Both the position numbers and the translations under genes were made by a program. A stretch of DNA of 64,000 bases from Sphingobium lignivorans (GTDB taxonomy: Bacteria; Pseudomonadota; Alphaproteobacteria; Sphingomonadales; Sphingomonadaceae). How positions within the stretch are numbered: position 1 is the first letter of the stretch; each line of letters begins with the position of its first letter. Below the pieces are notes generated by a model. That model did no database searches. It had not been told where the DNA came from and worked only from the letters and a program-made list of their open reading frames with translations. The DNA lies in NCBI RefSeq assembly GCF_014203955.1, contig NZ_JACHKA010000001.1, positions 1,943,501-2,007,500 on the forward strand, given 5' to 3'. Of this stretch, positions 28,834-36,806 are shown in pieces.

Positions 28834-28862
28834 AAGGGCCGCCCATCGGGCGGCCCTTTTGT
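28834..28862 (+). terminator. Strong rho-independent terminator
   Basis: AAGGGCCGCCC (28834-28844) pairs perfectly with GGGCGGCCCTT (28848-28858) around a three-base loop and is followed by a T run. It ends the small Gln-rich gene. Confidence 0.85.
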
Positions 28863-28915
28863 CATATCCGCGTGTCGCGGTGGAACGGCAAAGCTGGCCA
28901 TCCCACCGTCATTCC

Positions 28916-30379
28916 TTACTGGTGCGGCGGAATCAGCTCGGGTTCGCTGCCTTCCGCCGCGGGCTTGCCCGTGCGGGCCAGCAGGCTGCGCGAGCGGCCA
29001 TAAGCGAAATAGATCAGCAAGCCGACGATGTTCCACCCCACGAAGCGTACCAGTGTCGTGGAAGGCAGGCTGATGAGCAGATAGATGCAGCCCAGGATCG
29101 CCAGCGTGCCGACGAGATAGGGCTGTGGGCAACGGAAGACCCGGGCGAGGTCCGGCGCGCGACGACGCAGGATCATCATGCAGGCCGCGACCGCGATGAA
29201 AGCAATGAGCGTTCCGGCGTTGGCCAGTTCGGCGATCTCGTCGAGACGAAAGAAACCGGCAACTGCAGCCACGAAGACGCCCGTGATCGCCGTGATCTTC
29301 ACCGGCGTGCCGGTGCGCGGCGACACATCGCTGAGGGAACGCGGCAGGAGGCCGTCCCGTGCCATCACGAAGAAGATGCGGCTCTGCCCGTACATCATCA
29401 CGAGGATGACCGAAGGCAGAGCGATCAGTGCGGCGGCCGCAATGGCCCATGCAGCGAAGGGATGTCCCAGGGTCCGCAGGACAAGCGCCAGCGGCTCGGA
29501 CGAGCCTGCAAGCTCGGTAAAATGCAGCGAACCGACGGCAGAGACCGCCACTGCCATGTAGATGAGCGTGCAGACCGCCATCGAGCCGATGATGCCGATG
29601 GTGAGATCGCGGCCGGGATTGCGGGCCTCCTCTGCCGAGGTCGCCACCGCGTCGAAGCCGTAGAAGGCGAAGAAGACGATGGCCGCCGCCGCCATGACGC
29701 CACGCGTCGTGCCGCCGATTTCATGACTGCCGAAACCATAAGGCATGAACGGCTCGAAATTGCCGGCGGAGAAGCTGGGCAGCGCCAGTATTACGAAAAA
29801 GGACAGGGCCGTCAGCTTGATGATGACCAGCACGATGTTCAAGGTGGCGCTTTCCCGCGTGCCGGCAATGAGCATGCCGGCAATCGCCAGCGCCACGAGC
29901 ACGGCGGGAAGATTGATGATCCCGCCGCCATGGGGCCCCGCCAGGAGCATCGGCGGCAACTCGATCCCGACGGACTGGATCCAGCCGACCAGATAGCCCG
30001 ACCAGCCGACCGCCACAGTGCTGCACGCCAGCGAATATTCGAGGATCAGGCTCCAGCCGACCACCCAGCCGATGGTCTCGCCCATCACGGAATAGCTGTA
30101 GGTATAGGCGCTGCCTGCCGTGGGAATGAGCGTTGCGAGTTCGGCATAAGCGAGCGCCGCGCAGGCGCAGACGGCCCCGGCGATCGCAAAGGCCAGCACC
30201 ACGGCGGGCCCCGCCCTGTCAGCGCCCACGCCGGTGAGTGTGTAGATACCCGTTCCCACGATGGCGCCGACGCCAAGCGCAATCAGGTGCGGCCAGGACA
30301 GCGTCGGTTTCAGCCGACGATGATGATCATGCTGTCCACCGCCGATCGGCTTGATCGGCCCCCAAAATCCTGAACTCAC
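28916..30379 (-). CDS. APC family amino acid permease
   Basis: A 487-residue inner-membrane transporter of the cationic-amino-acid-transporter branch of the APC superfamily. The first helix contains the unwound substrate motif GVGAIVGTGIYTLTG, followed by about 12 hydrophobic segments (for example LAFAIAGAVCACAALAYAEL, FFAFYGFDAVATSAEEARNPGRD). GTG 30379 follows an AGGGAG site. It is the last gene of a minus-strand unit with the GntR regulator, the hydroxyproline epimerase and the deaminase, so hydroxyproline or proline uptake is the inferred role; the sequence alone does not give the substrate. Confidence 0.88.
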   Translation of the reverse strand: MSSGFWGPIKPIGGGQHDHHRRLKPTLSWPHLIALGVGAIVGTGIYTLTGVGADRAGPAVVLAFAIAGAVCACAALAYAELATLIPTAGSAYTYSYSVMGETIGWVVGWSLILEYSLACSTVAVGWSGYLVGWIQSVGIELPPMLLAGPHGGGIINLPAVLVALAIAGMLIAGTRESATLNIVLVIIKLTALSFFVILALPSFSAGNFEPFMPYGFGSHEIGGTTRGVMAAAAIVFFAFYGFDAVATSAEEARNPGRDLTIGIIGSMAVCTLIYMAVAVSAVGSLHFTELAGSSEPLALVLRTLGHPFAAWAIAAAALIALPSVILVMMYGQSRIFFVMARDGLLPRSLSDVSPRTGTPVKITAITGVFVAAVAGFFRLDEIAELANAGTLIAFIAVAACMMILRRRAPDLARVFRCPQPYLVGTLAILGCIYLLISLPSTTLVRFVGWNIVGLLIYFAYGRSRSLLARTGKPAAEGSEPELIPPHQ

Positions 30380-30429
30380 CCCAAAATCTCCCTGTTTATC
30401 TTATCGGATGATCCGGGAGAGTCGCGACC

Positions 30430-31080
30430 CTATTCCGGACTTTCCAACTGTTGCGTAAGGTCATCGATGGTTGCGCGCGTATGGGCGTCCGTCAATGCCA
30501 GCACTTTCTCGACGTCCCGGGCGAGCCAGGCATCGAGGATCTCGCGATGCTCCTCGTTCGCGCGCTCGTCGCGTCCCAGCGGTTCGAGATGCTTGCGGAC
30601 ATAGCGCTCCGACAGAACGTGCAGGCGTTGCAGAATATTGACGGTGAGATTGCGGTGGCTCGGCGCCAGCAGCGCGAGGTGGAACGCCCGGTTGAAGGAG
30701 CCCACGCCATAGCCGCCCTCGTCCGTCACCTGGTACAGCGTGGCGAAGACGTCCTGCGCGGCGCGGCGCTCCTCCTCGTTCGCGTTCAGGGCGGCAAGGG
30801 CCATGGTTTCCGGCTCGAGCTTCAAGCGCAGATGATAGACCTCGTAGGCCTCCTCCGTACTGAGCGGGCGCACGAAGAAGCCGCGATTGGCATGCGAGAT
30901 CAGGAGACCTTCCTGTTCGAGACGCGCCAGCGCCTCGCGCAGCGGGATCTTGGAAATGCCCAGTTCGGCCGCGAGAAGATCCTGCCGCACCGGGCTCTCG
31001 GGCGGAACACGGCCGGAAAGGACGCGCTCGCGCACGAGATCCACGAGCTGCTCTGAAAGATTGCGAATGACGAGACTCAT
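30430..31080 (-). CDS. GntR/FadR-family transcriptional regulator of the island
   Basis: The 216-residue regulator has an N-terminal winged helix (VDLVRERVLSGRVPPESPVRQ, LAAELGISKIPLREALARLEQEGLL) and a C-terminal all-helical FCD effector domain (EVYHLRLKLEPETMALAAL; metal-binding His residues in RAFHLALL, HREILDAW and DAHTRATI). FadR-type regulators typically bind TNGT-N-ACNA palindromes, which fits the ATCGTATACG sites found six times in this region. It sits within the hydroxyproline gene unit. Hydroxyproline or a catabolic intermediate as effector is inference. ATG 31080 is chosen because upstream residues are not family-like. Confidence 0.9.
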   Translation of the reverse strand: MSLVIRNLSEQLVDLVRERVLSGRVPPESPVRQDLLAAELGISKIPLREALARLEQEGLLISHANRGFFVRPLSTEEAYEVYHLRLKLEPETMALAALNANEEERRAAQDVFATLYQVTDEGGYGVGSFNRAFHLALLAPSHRNLTVNILQRLHVLSERYVRKHLEPLGRDERANEEHREILDAWLARDVEKVLALTDAHTRATIDDLTQQLESPE

Positions 31081-31166
31081 GCCGGCTCCACGCAGAGGCC
31101 CCCCGGATCGGGGAAGAAGATGCACCTTTAGACCATAAGTGGGGGCAAATACGATCCGTCACGACA

Positions 31167-32165
31167 TCACACCACCGAAAATCCGTGCCAGAACGGGTCC
31201 GACCGATCGATCCAGATGGTATTGAACCCGGTTGAGATCGCAGAGCCTTGAATAGAGGGAATAATGGCCGGCTTTCCTCCCACGGTCGTGACTTCCTCAA
31301 TTCTTCCCGTGAAGCGGCTGCAAATATAGCTTTCATGCACGAAAGGCTCGCCGGGCTTGAGCAGCCCCTTGGCATGGAGATGGGCGAGCCGCGCCGAGGT
31401 GCCGGTGCCGCAGGGGCTGCGGTCGATCGCCTTCTCGCCATAGAAGACGGCGTTGCGGCCATGGGCGCCCTCACCCTTGGGCTTGTCGGTCCACATGACG
31501 TGATTGACGCCGCGGATGCTGGGCTCCTCGGGATGGACGGGCTCGATCTTCTCGCGCACCATTGACCGGATGGTGCGGCTCAGCTCTATCAGCTGGCTCG
31601 CGCTCATGCCGTCCAGCCCCTCGTAGCGACCCTGGGGCTCGATGATCGCATAGAAATTGCCGCCATAAGCGATGTCGAGCGTGATCGGGCCCAGCCCGGG
31701 CACGTCCAGCTCGATACCCGCCTCGGCGAGATAGGAAGCGACATTGCGGAACCGTATGAAACTCACGCGATCGCCGTCGACCTCATAGTCCACGTCCAGC
31801 CGTCCCGCCGGGACATCGACGCGCAACTTGCCCGGCGTGGCCGGCGTTATCAGGCCATTTTCGAGACCGAATGTGAGCATCCCGATGGTGCCATGGCCGC
31901 ACATCGGGAGAGACCCGCTGGTCTCGATAAAGATGATGCCGATGTCAGCGTCGGGCGATGGCGACGGATAGAGAAATCCGCCGGACATCATGTCATGCCC
32001 GCGCGGCTCGAAGCAGAGCCCGGTGCGGATCCAGTCGAACCGCTCCAGAAAATCCAGCCGCCGCTCAGCCATGGTCGCGCCCCTGAGATGAGGGGCGCCG
32101 CCGGCAACCAGTCGCACTGGATTGCCGGCGGTATGGCCATCGATGCAGAAGAAGACGTGCTTCAC
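31167..32165 (-). CDS. 4-hydroxyproline 2-epimerase (proline racemase superfamily)
   Basis: The 332-residue enzyme should convert trans-4-hydroxy-L-proline to cis-4-hydroxy-D-proline. Both catalytic cysteines of a two-base racemase are present: PMCGHGTIG and DRSPCGTGTSARLA. The start DGHTAGNPVRLV is also typical. The Cys/Cys pair distinguishes epimerases from the dehydratase paralogue at 61180-62202, which has Thr at the second position. It lies six bases after the deaminase gene and with it forms the first part of the hydroxyproline pathway. Confidence 0.93.
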   Translation of the reverse strand: MKHVFFCIDGHTAGNPVRLVAGGAPHLRGATMAERRLDFLERFDWIRTGLCFEPRGHDMMSGGFLYPSPSPDADIGIIFIETSGSLPMCGHGTIGMLTFGLENGLITPATPGKLRVDVPAGRLDVDYEVDGDRVSFIRFRNVASYLAEAGIELDVPGLGPITLDIAYGGNFYAIIEPQGRYEGLDGMSASQLIELSRTIRSMVREKIEPVHPEEPSIRGVNHVMWTDKPKGEGAHGRNAVFYGEKAIDRSPCGTGTSARLAHLHAKGLLKPGEPFVHESYICSRFTGRIEEVTTVGGKPAIIPSIQGSAISTGFNTIWIDRSDPFWHGFSVV

Positions 32166-32171
32166 GCCGCC

Positions 32172-33089
32172 TCAGGCCGCTGTCGCCAGACTGGGCTGCG
32201 TTGCAGCGCACGTCTCCACCCAGCGAACGACGTCCTCGCGACGCTTGCCTTCGAGCGGCATGCGCGGCAGGCGCACATGCTCGCTGCCACGGCCCATGAT
32301 CGATTCGGCCAGCTTGATCGATTGCACGAGATCATGCTCGGCATCGAGATGAAGCAGCGGCATGAACCAGCGATAGATACGCAGCGCCTTCTCCATGTCG
32401 CCATCGTTGATCGCGGCGACCAGCGCGACGGATTCCCGCGGGAAAGCGCTGGTGAGACCCGAAATCCACCCATGGGCGCCGAGGATCAGCCCTTCGAGCG
32501 CCACGTCGTCGAGACCCGCCATCACGATGTAGCGATCTCCGAACGCATTGATGATGTCCGTGAAGCGACGCGAGTCCGGCGCACTTTCCTTCACCGCGAC
32601 GATGTTGGATTGCGCGGCGAGCCGCTCCAGCGCATCGATGCCGATCGAGACACGATAAGCGGGCGGATTGTTGTACAGCATGATCGGCGCATCGACCGCC
32701 TGGGCGATCGTCTCGAAATGCGTGCACAGCTCGCCCACGGTGGGGACGTAGACCAGGGCCGGAAGGACCATGAGCCCGTCCGCGCCAGCCTTGACCGCAT
32801 CCTTCGCATAGGCGACGCCCTGCGCAGTGGTCAGCTCGGATACGCCCGAGAGCCAGGGCACGCGACCGGCGATGACTTCCTGAGCCGCCGCGAGCACCTG
32901 CCGCTTCTCCTCAGGCAGAAGGGCGTTGTTCTCGCCACAGGTGCCCAGGATGATGAGGCCATCCACGCCATCCTTGATCAGATTGTCGAGAACCGTCTGC
33001 GTGGCCTCGAAATCGATTGCGGAATCCGCCGTAAACTGGGTGGTGGCGGCAGGGTAGACGCCCCGCCAGGTTAATTTCGTTTCTTGCAC
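32172..33089 (-). CDS. Pyrroline-4-hydroxy-2-carboxylate deaminase (DapA family)
   Basis: The 305-residue TIM-barrel protein of the dihydrodipicolinate synthase family has the Schiff-base Lys in NIVAVKESAPDS, the Tyr in MLYNNPPAYRV, and the GTCGENN substrate loop. In hydroxyproline clusters this family converts pyrroline-4-hydroxy-2-carboxylate to alpha-ketoglutaric semialdehyde with loss of ammonia. Position next to the epimerase and opposite the D-hydroxyproline dehydrogenase supports that assignment over lysine biosynthesis. It is the first gene of the minus-strand unit, 65 bases from the divergent oxidase gene, with an operator between. Confidence 0.92.
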   Translation of the reverse strand: MQETKLTWRGVYPAATTQFTADSAIDFEATQTVLDNLIKDGVDGLIILGTCGENNALLPEEKRQVLAAAQEVIAGRVPWLSGVSELTTAQGVAYAKDAVKAGADGLMVLPALVYVPTVGELCTHFETIAQAVDAPIMLYNNPPAYRVSIGIDALERLAAQSNIVAVKESAPDSRRFTDIINAFGDRYIVMAGLDDVALEGLILGAHGWISGLTSAFPRESVALVAAINDGDMEKALRIYRWFMPLLHLDAEHDLVQSIKLAESIMGRGSEHVRLPRMPLEGKRREDVVRWVETCAATQPSLATAA

Positions 33090-33111
33090 TTAACTCTCCG
33101 TTGTCCACCCG

Positions 33112-33125
33112 TATCGTATACGGTA
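33112..33125. promoter_or_regulatory. Operator 1 (ATCGTATACG palindrome) between deaminase and oxidase genes
   Basis: TATCGTATACGGTA is a near-perfect inverted repeat centred on GTATAC (33116-33121). It lies in the 65-base divergent gap and can serve both the deaminase-epimerase-regulator-permease unit and the oxidase-peptidase unit. It shares ATCGTATAC with five other sites on the island. Confidence 0.8.
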
Positions 33126-33154
33126 TATTGTCTGAGAGGCCAAGAGGTAATTTT

Positions 33155-34393
33155 GTGTCGAAGAATGTCATCGTGATTGGCGGCGGGGTGGTCGGGTTGG
33201 CCGCAGCCGCTGCATTAGTGGAAGCCGGCCATCAGGTTCGCGTGATCGCCCCTCTCAGCGACTCGCAGCCAGCGAGCTGGGGCAATGCCGGGCACATCGC
33301 TGTCGAGCAAGTCGAACCGCTCGCATCGCGGGCTGCGATCCGCTCCGTTCCGCGACGCCTTTTCTGGCGGGGCGGCGCCTTGTCCCTACCTGTCGCGAGC
33401 CTCGCGACATGGCTCCCCTTCACGCTGCGGTTGGTGCGCGCAGCCGCGCCTTCCCGGTTCGAAGCGGGCAAGACGGCGCTGCGAGGCTTGCTCGCCGCGT
33501 CCCTCCCGGCCTGGCGGCGCCTCACGCAGCGGATGGAAACTCCCGATCTCCTGCGGGAAGATGGTCACTTCATCCTTTGGGAAAAGCATGAATCCGCCCT
33601 CAGGGGTGAGGCGGCCTGGAGCGCCGTCGACACGGGCGAAGCGCACTTCCGCAGAGCCAGCGTCGATGAACTCGCGCATCTCGGCAATCTCATCCTCCCC
33701 AAGCCAGCCGACGCGATCCGTTTCGAAGGCAGTGCCCATATTGCCGATCTCGGGCTTTGCCTGGACGCGCTTCGCAGACTCGTCGAGCGGAGCGGCGGCG
33801 AGATGCGGGACGGACGCGCCAGCGCCCTTGCATCCGGGCCTTCGGGCGGGGTCTTGGTCACGCTCGAAACCGGCGAATGCCTCGAGGCGGATCATGCCCT
33901 GCTCTGCGCGGGCGCGCGTTCATCCGAGCTGATGCGCCCGCTCGGCTACCATGTCCCGATGATCGACGAACGGGGTTATCATGTCGAGGCGCCGGTCACC
34001 GCCGCGCAATGGCCGGAACATCTGCCGCCCATCGTCTTCGAGGACCGGCAGATGATCGTGACGCGCTTCAGGGACAAGCTGCGCGCGGCGAGCTTCGTGG
34101 AACTCTCGAGGCCGGGCGCCCCCGCCGATCCGGCCAAATGGCAACGGCTAGAGGACCATATCGCAGCACTCGGCCTCCCGATCGGCAAGGACGCAACGCG
34201 CTGGATGGGCTCGCGCCCTACCCTTCCCGATTATCTGCCGGCCATCGGCCGGTGCTCGCGCCATCCCGCCATCTTCCATGCCTTCGGGCATCAGCATCTC
34301 GGCTTGACGCTGGCCGCCGTCACGGCCGACATAGTGGCCGACATGATCGCCGGAAAAGCGCCACCCCCGGCGCTCTCCCTCGATCGCTTCTGA
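33155..34393 (+). CDS. FAD-dependent D-hydroxyproline dehydrogenase (DadA-like)
   Basis: The 412-residue flavoprotein of the D-amino acid dehydrogenase/DAO family has the dinucleotide-binding motif VIVIGGGVVGLAAAAALVEAGH and a C-terminal FAD contact (FHAFGHQHLGLTLAAVTADIVADMI). It should oxidise cis-4-hydroxy-D-proline to pyrroline-4-hydroxy-2-carboxylate. GTG 33155 is preferred over upstream starts because AGAGG lies 7-8 bases before it and it places the GxGxxG motif at the N-terminus. The single-subunit form differs from the heteromeric dehydrogenases of some bacteria. The M24 peptidase gene follows after 21 bases. Confidence 0.9.
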   Translation: MSKNVIVIGGGVVGLAAAAALVEAGHQVRVIAPLSDSQPASWGNAGHIAVEQVEPLASRAAIRSVPRRLFWRGGALSLPVASLATWLPFTLRLVRAAAPSRFEAGKTALRGLLAASLPAWRRLTQRMETPDLLREDGHFILWEKHESALRGEAAWSAVDTGEAHFRRASVDELAHLGNLILPKPADAIRFEGSAHIADLGLCLDALRRLVERSGGEMRDGRASALASGPSGGVLVTLETGECLEADHALLCAGARSSELMRPLGYHVPMIDERGYHVEAPVTAAQWPEHLPPIVFEDRQMIVTRFRDKLRAASFVELSRPGAPADPAKWQRLEDHIAALGLPIGKDATRWMGSRPTLPDYLPAIGRCSRHPAIFHAFGHQHLGLTLAAVTADIVADMIAGKAPPPALSLDRF

Positions 34394-34414
34394 CTTTTGA
34401 CGCAAGGAATGACC

Positions 34415-35611
34415 ATGACACAGATCGGCGGCTCGGATGCGGCAACGGAGCTGGCATCCCTTGGCCCATGGCCCTCGCCGGCCCCGGCCATAACCGCGGA
34501 CGAATATGCCAGCCGCATCGCCAAGGCGCGGACTCTGGCGGCGCAGGAAGGTGTGGACGCGGTCTTGATCGGCGCCGGTCAGAGCTTCAATTATTTCGCC
34601 GGGTTGGGCTGGGGCGAGACCGAGCGGCTGGTCGCCATGCTGCTGCCGCTCGATGGCGAACCGATCTTCATCTGTCCCCGCTTCGAGCTCGGCTCGCTGG
34701 AAGCGGAGCTGGCGATCAGCGGCGACATCCGCCTCTGGGAAGAGGACGAGAATCCGATAGCGCTGCTGGCGGACGCCTGCGCGCAAAGGAAGGTGCGTTC
34801 GCTCGCCATCGATCCGGCGATGAGCTTCGGTTTCGTGCATCGCATCCGCAATGCCATGGGTGGCCTGCGCATCGAGAGCGCCGCACCGATCATCGACGGA
34901 TGCCGTCGCGCCAAATCATCCGCCGAGCTCGCGCTCATGCAGCAGGCCAAGAACATGACGCTGGAAGTGCAGCGCCGCGCGGCCCGCATTCTGCGCCCCG
35001 GCATTCGCGCCAGCGCCGTCACGCGGTTCATCGAGGATGCGCACCGCGCTCTCGGCGCCTCCGGCAACAGCTTCTGCATCGTGCTGTTCGGCGAGGCGAC
35101 GGCCTATCCGCATGGCCTTCCCGGCGATCCCGAACTGCGCGAAGGCGACATGGTGCTCATCGACACGGGCTGTCGCATCCGGGGATACAACTCGGACATC
35201 ACGCGCAGCTATGTCTATGGCGAGCCGACTGCCGAGCAGGCGCGTATCTGGTCCCTGGAGCAGGAAGCGCAGCAGGCGGCATTCGACGCTGTCCGGCCCG
35301 GCCGGGCCTGTCAGGACATCGACGATGCCGCGCGCGCGGTGCTGGAGCGCGGCGGACTGGGGCCGGATTATCGGCTGCCGGGCCTGCCGCACCGCACCGG
35401 CCATGGCATTGGCCTCTCCATCCATGAAGCACCCTATCTGGTGCGCGGCGACAAGACGCCGCTGGAACCGGGCATGTGCTTCTCCAACGAACCGATGATC
35501 GTCGTGCCCGGCCGGTTCGGCGTCCGGCTGGAGGACCATTTCCATGTCACCGAGACCGGCGCGCAATGGTTCACCCCGCCCTCCCCGGCCATCGACCGGC
35601 CTTTCGCCTGA
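34415..35611 (+). CDS. M24 Xaa-Pro peptidase (prolidase type), metal site intact
   Basis: The 398-residue pita-bread peptidase should cleave bonds next to proline or hydroxyproline. All five metal ligands are present: Asp in VLIDTGCRI, Asp in YNSDITRSY, His in HRTGHGIGLSIHE, Glu in FSNEPMIV and Glu in VRLEDHFHVTE. It has no signal peptide and is cytoplasmic. ATG 34415 with an AAGGA site is chosen over ATG 34409 and TTG 34397. Co-transcription with the D-hydroxyproline dehydrogenase suggests that it supplies free hydroxyproline from imported dipeptides; this is inference. Confidence 0.92.
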   Translation: MTQIGGSDAATELASLGPWPSPAPAITADEYASRIAKARTLAAQEGVDAVLIGAGQSFNYFAGLGWGETERLVAMLLPLDGEPIFICPRFELGSLEAELAISGDIRLWEEDENPIALLADACAQRKVRSLAIDPAMSFGFVHRIRNAMGGLRIESAAPIIDGCRRAKSSAELALMQQAKNMTLEVQRRAARILRPGIRASAVTRFIEDAHRALGASGNSFCIVLFGEATAYPHGLPGDPELREGDMVLIDTGCRIRGYNSDITRSYVYGEPTAEQARIWSLEQEAQQAAFDAVRPGRACQDIDDAARAVLERGGLGPDYRLPGLPHRTGHGIGLSIHEAPYLVRGDKTPLEPGMCFSNEPMIVVPGRFGVRLEDHFHVTETGAQWFTPPSPAIDRPFA

Positions 35612-35654
35612 GCGGCTCGGACGCCCTGCAAGCTGCGGGCGTCCGGCGCGGCGA

Positions 35655-36674
35655 TCAGGCGGTCCGGGTCAGTTCCTCGTAAAGTTCGCGGGCAATCGTC
35701 ACCCCTTCGGCCGGCGTGCGGCGGCGCGCCGCGAAACGGCGCTCGGAAGGCAGGCGGGCGCCCTGACCGGTGATGCCCTCGAACAGCGCTTCCGCCCGCG
35801 CGATGTGCGCGGCTGCCGCCTCGCCCAATATGCCCGCCGGATCGATGGCAATCACGATTTCCCCGCCATAAGGCGAGGCGAGCGCGCCATCGTCATGCGC
35901 CAGCGACTCCGCGCTGGTCATGTCGCCGATCAGCGGCCCGGCCAGCAATTCAACCATCGTTGACAGCGCGGAGCCCTTGTGCCCGCCGAAGGTGAGCAAT
36001 GCGCCCGCCAGCCCCGCTTCCGGGTCCGTGGTGGGGTTGCCTTGCGCATCGATCGTCCAGCCTTCGGGAATGGGCTTGCCGGCGCGCCGATGCAGTTCGA
36101 TCTCGCCGCGCGCGACGGCGCTGGTCGCGAAATCGAAGACATAGGGGTCGCGGTCCGGGCGCGGCCAGCCGAACGCAATGGGATTGGTGCCGAAGAGCGG
36201 CGCCGTGCCGCCCGCCGGCGCTACCCAGGCATGGCTGGGCGTACAGGCCAGCGCGACGAGGCCGTGCGCCGTCACCGCCTCGATCTCCGGCCAGAGCGCC
36301 GCGAAATGAACGCAATGATTGATCGCGAGAATGGCGATGCCGTGCGCCTGCGCCTTCTCGACCAGCAGCGGCAAGCCCTGGTCGAATGCGGCCTGCGCGA
36401 AGCCGCCATCCGCATCCACGCGCACCACCGCCCCGGCGGCTGGGACGATGCGCGGCACGGCATGGGGGTTCACCTTGCCTGTCTCCAGCGTGCGGATGCA
36501 ATTGGTCAGGCGGTAGACACCATGAGCCGCGCAGCCATCCCGCTCCCCGGCCACGATGGTTTCGGCCACCAGCGGAACATGTGCCTCACCGAGCCCATGA
36601 CGTCGCAACACCCGATAGGCGAGGTCGCGTACATCATCGAGCGAGAGGTGAATCATCGTCTTATCGTCAGCCAT
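35655..36674 (-). CDS. Ldh-family NAD(P)H reductase, probably pyrroline-2-carboxylate reductase
   Basis: The 339-residue protein is in the malate/L-lactate/ureidoglycolate dehydrogenase superfamily. The NINHCVHFAALWPEIE-like segment (AINHCVHFAALWPEIEAV) contains the catalytic His and resembles the DpkA branch that reduces cyclic imines (piperideine-2- and pyrroline-2-carboxylate) to pipecolate and proline. PLFGTNPIAFGWPR and GGHKGSALSTMVELLAGPL are cofactor and substrate motifs. With the trans-3-hydroxyproline dehydratase at 61180-62202 it would complete conversion of trans-3-hydroxy-L-proline to L-proline. It is divergent from GH127 with operator 2 between. Confidence 0.85.
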   Translation of the reverse strand: MADDKTMIHLSLDDVRDLAYRVLRRHGLGEAHVPLVAETIVAGERDGCAAHGVYRLTNCIRTLETGKVNPHAVPRIVPAAGAVVRVDADGGFAQAAFDQGLPLLVEKAQAHGIAILAINHCVHFAALWPEIEAVTAHGLVALACTPSHAWVAPAGGTAPLFGTNPIAFGWPRPDRDPYVFDFATSAVARGEIELHRRAGKPIPEGWTIDAQGNPTTDPEAGLAGALLTFGGHKGSALSTMVELLAGPLIGDMTSAESLAHDDGALASPYGGEIVIAIDPAGILGEAAAAHIARAEALFEGITGQGARLPSERRFAARRRTPAEGVTIARELYEELTRTA

Positions 36675-36763
36675 GCTATCCTATCCCTCAGCCACCCTGC
36701 GGGCTGCAACGAATTGATCGAGCCATTGTCGGCCGACCAATCCAGAGCTTGCAGGAAAGCGGG

Positions 36764-36777
36764 AATCGTATACGTTA
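36764..36777. promoter_or_regulatory. Operator 2 between reductase and GH127 genes
   Basis: AATCGTATACGTTA is centred on GTATAC (36768-36773), in the 132-base divergent gap, 30 bases before the GH127 start. It shares ATCGTATACG with operators 1, 3 and 4. Confidence 0.78.
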
Positions 36778-36806
36778 TAACCATCAAGGGTCAATCGAGT
36801 AAGAAC

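Noticed and set aside
32172..33089. DapA-type protein as lysine biosynthesis enzyme
   Set aside because: The neighbours are an epimerase, a D-amino acid dehydrogenase and a KGSA dehydrogenase-bearing island, which fits hydroxyproline breakdown.
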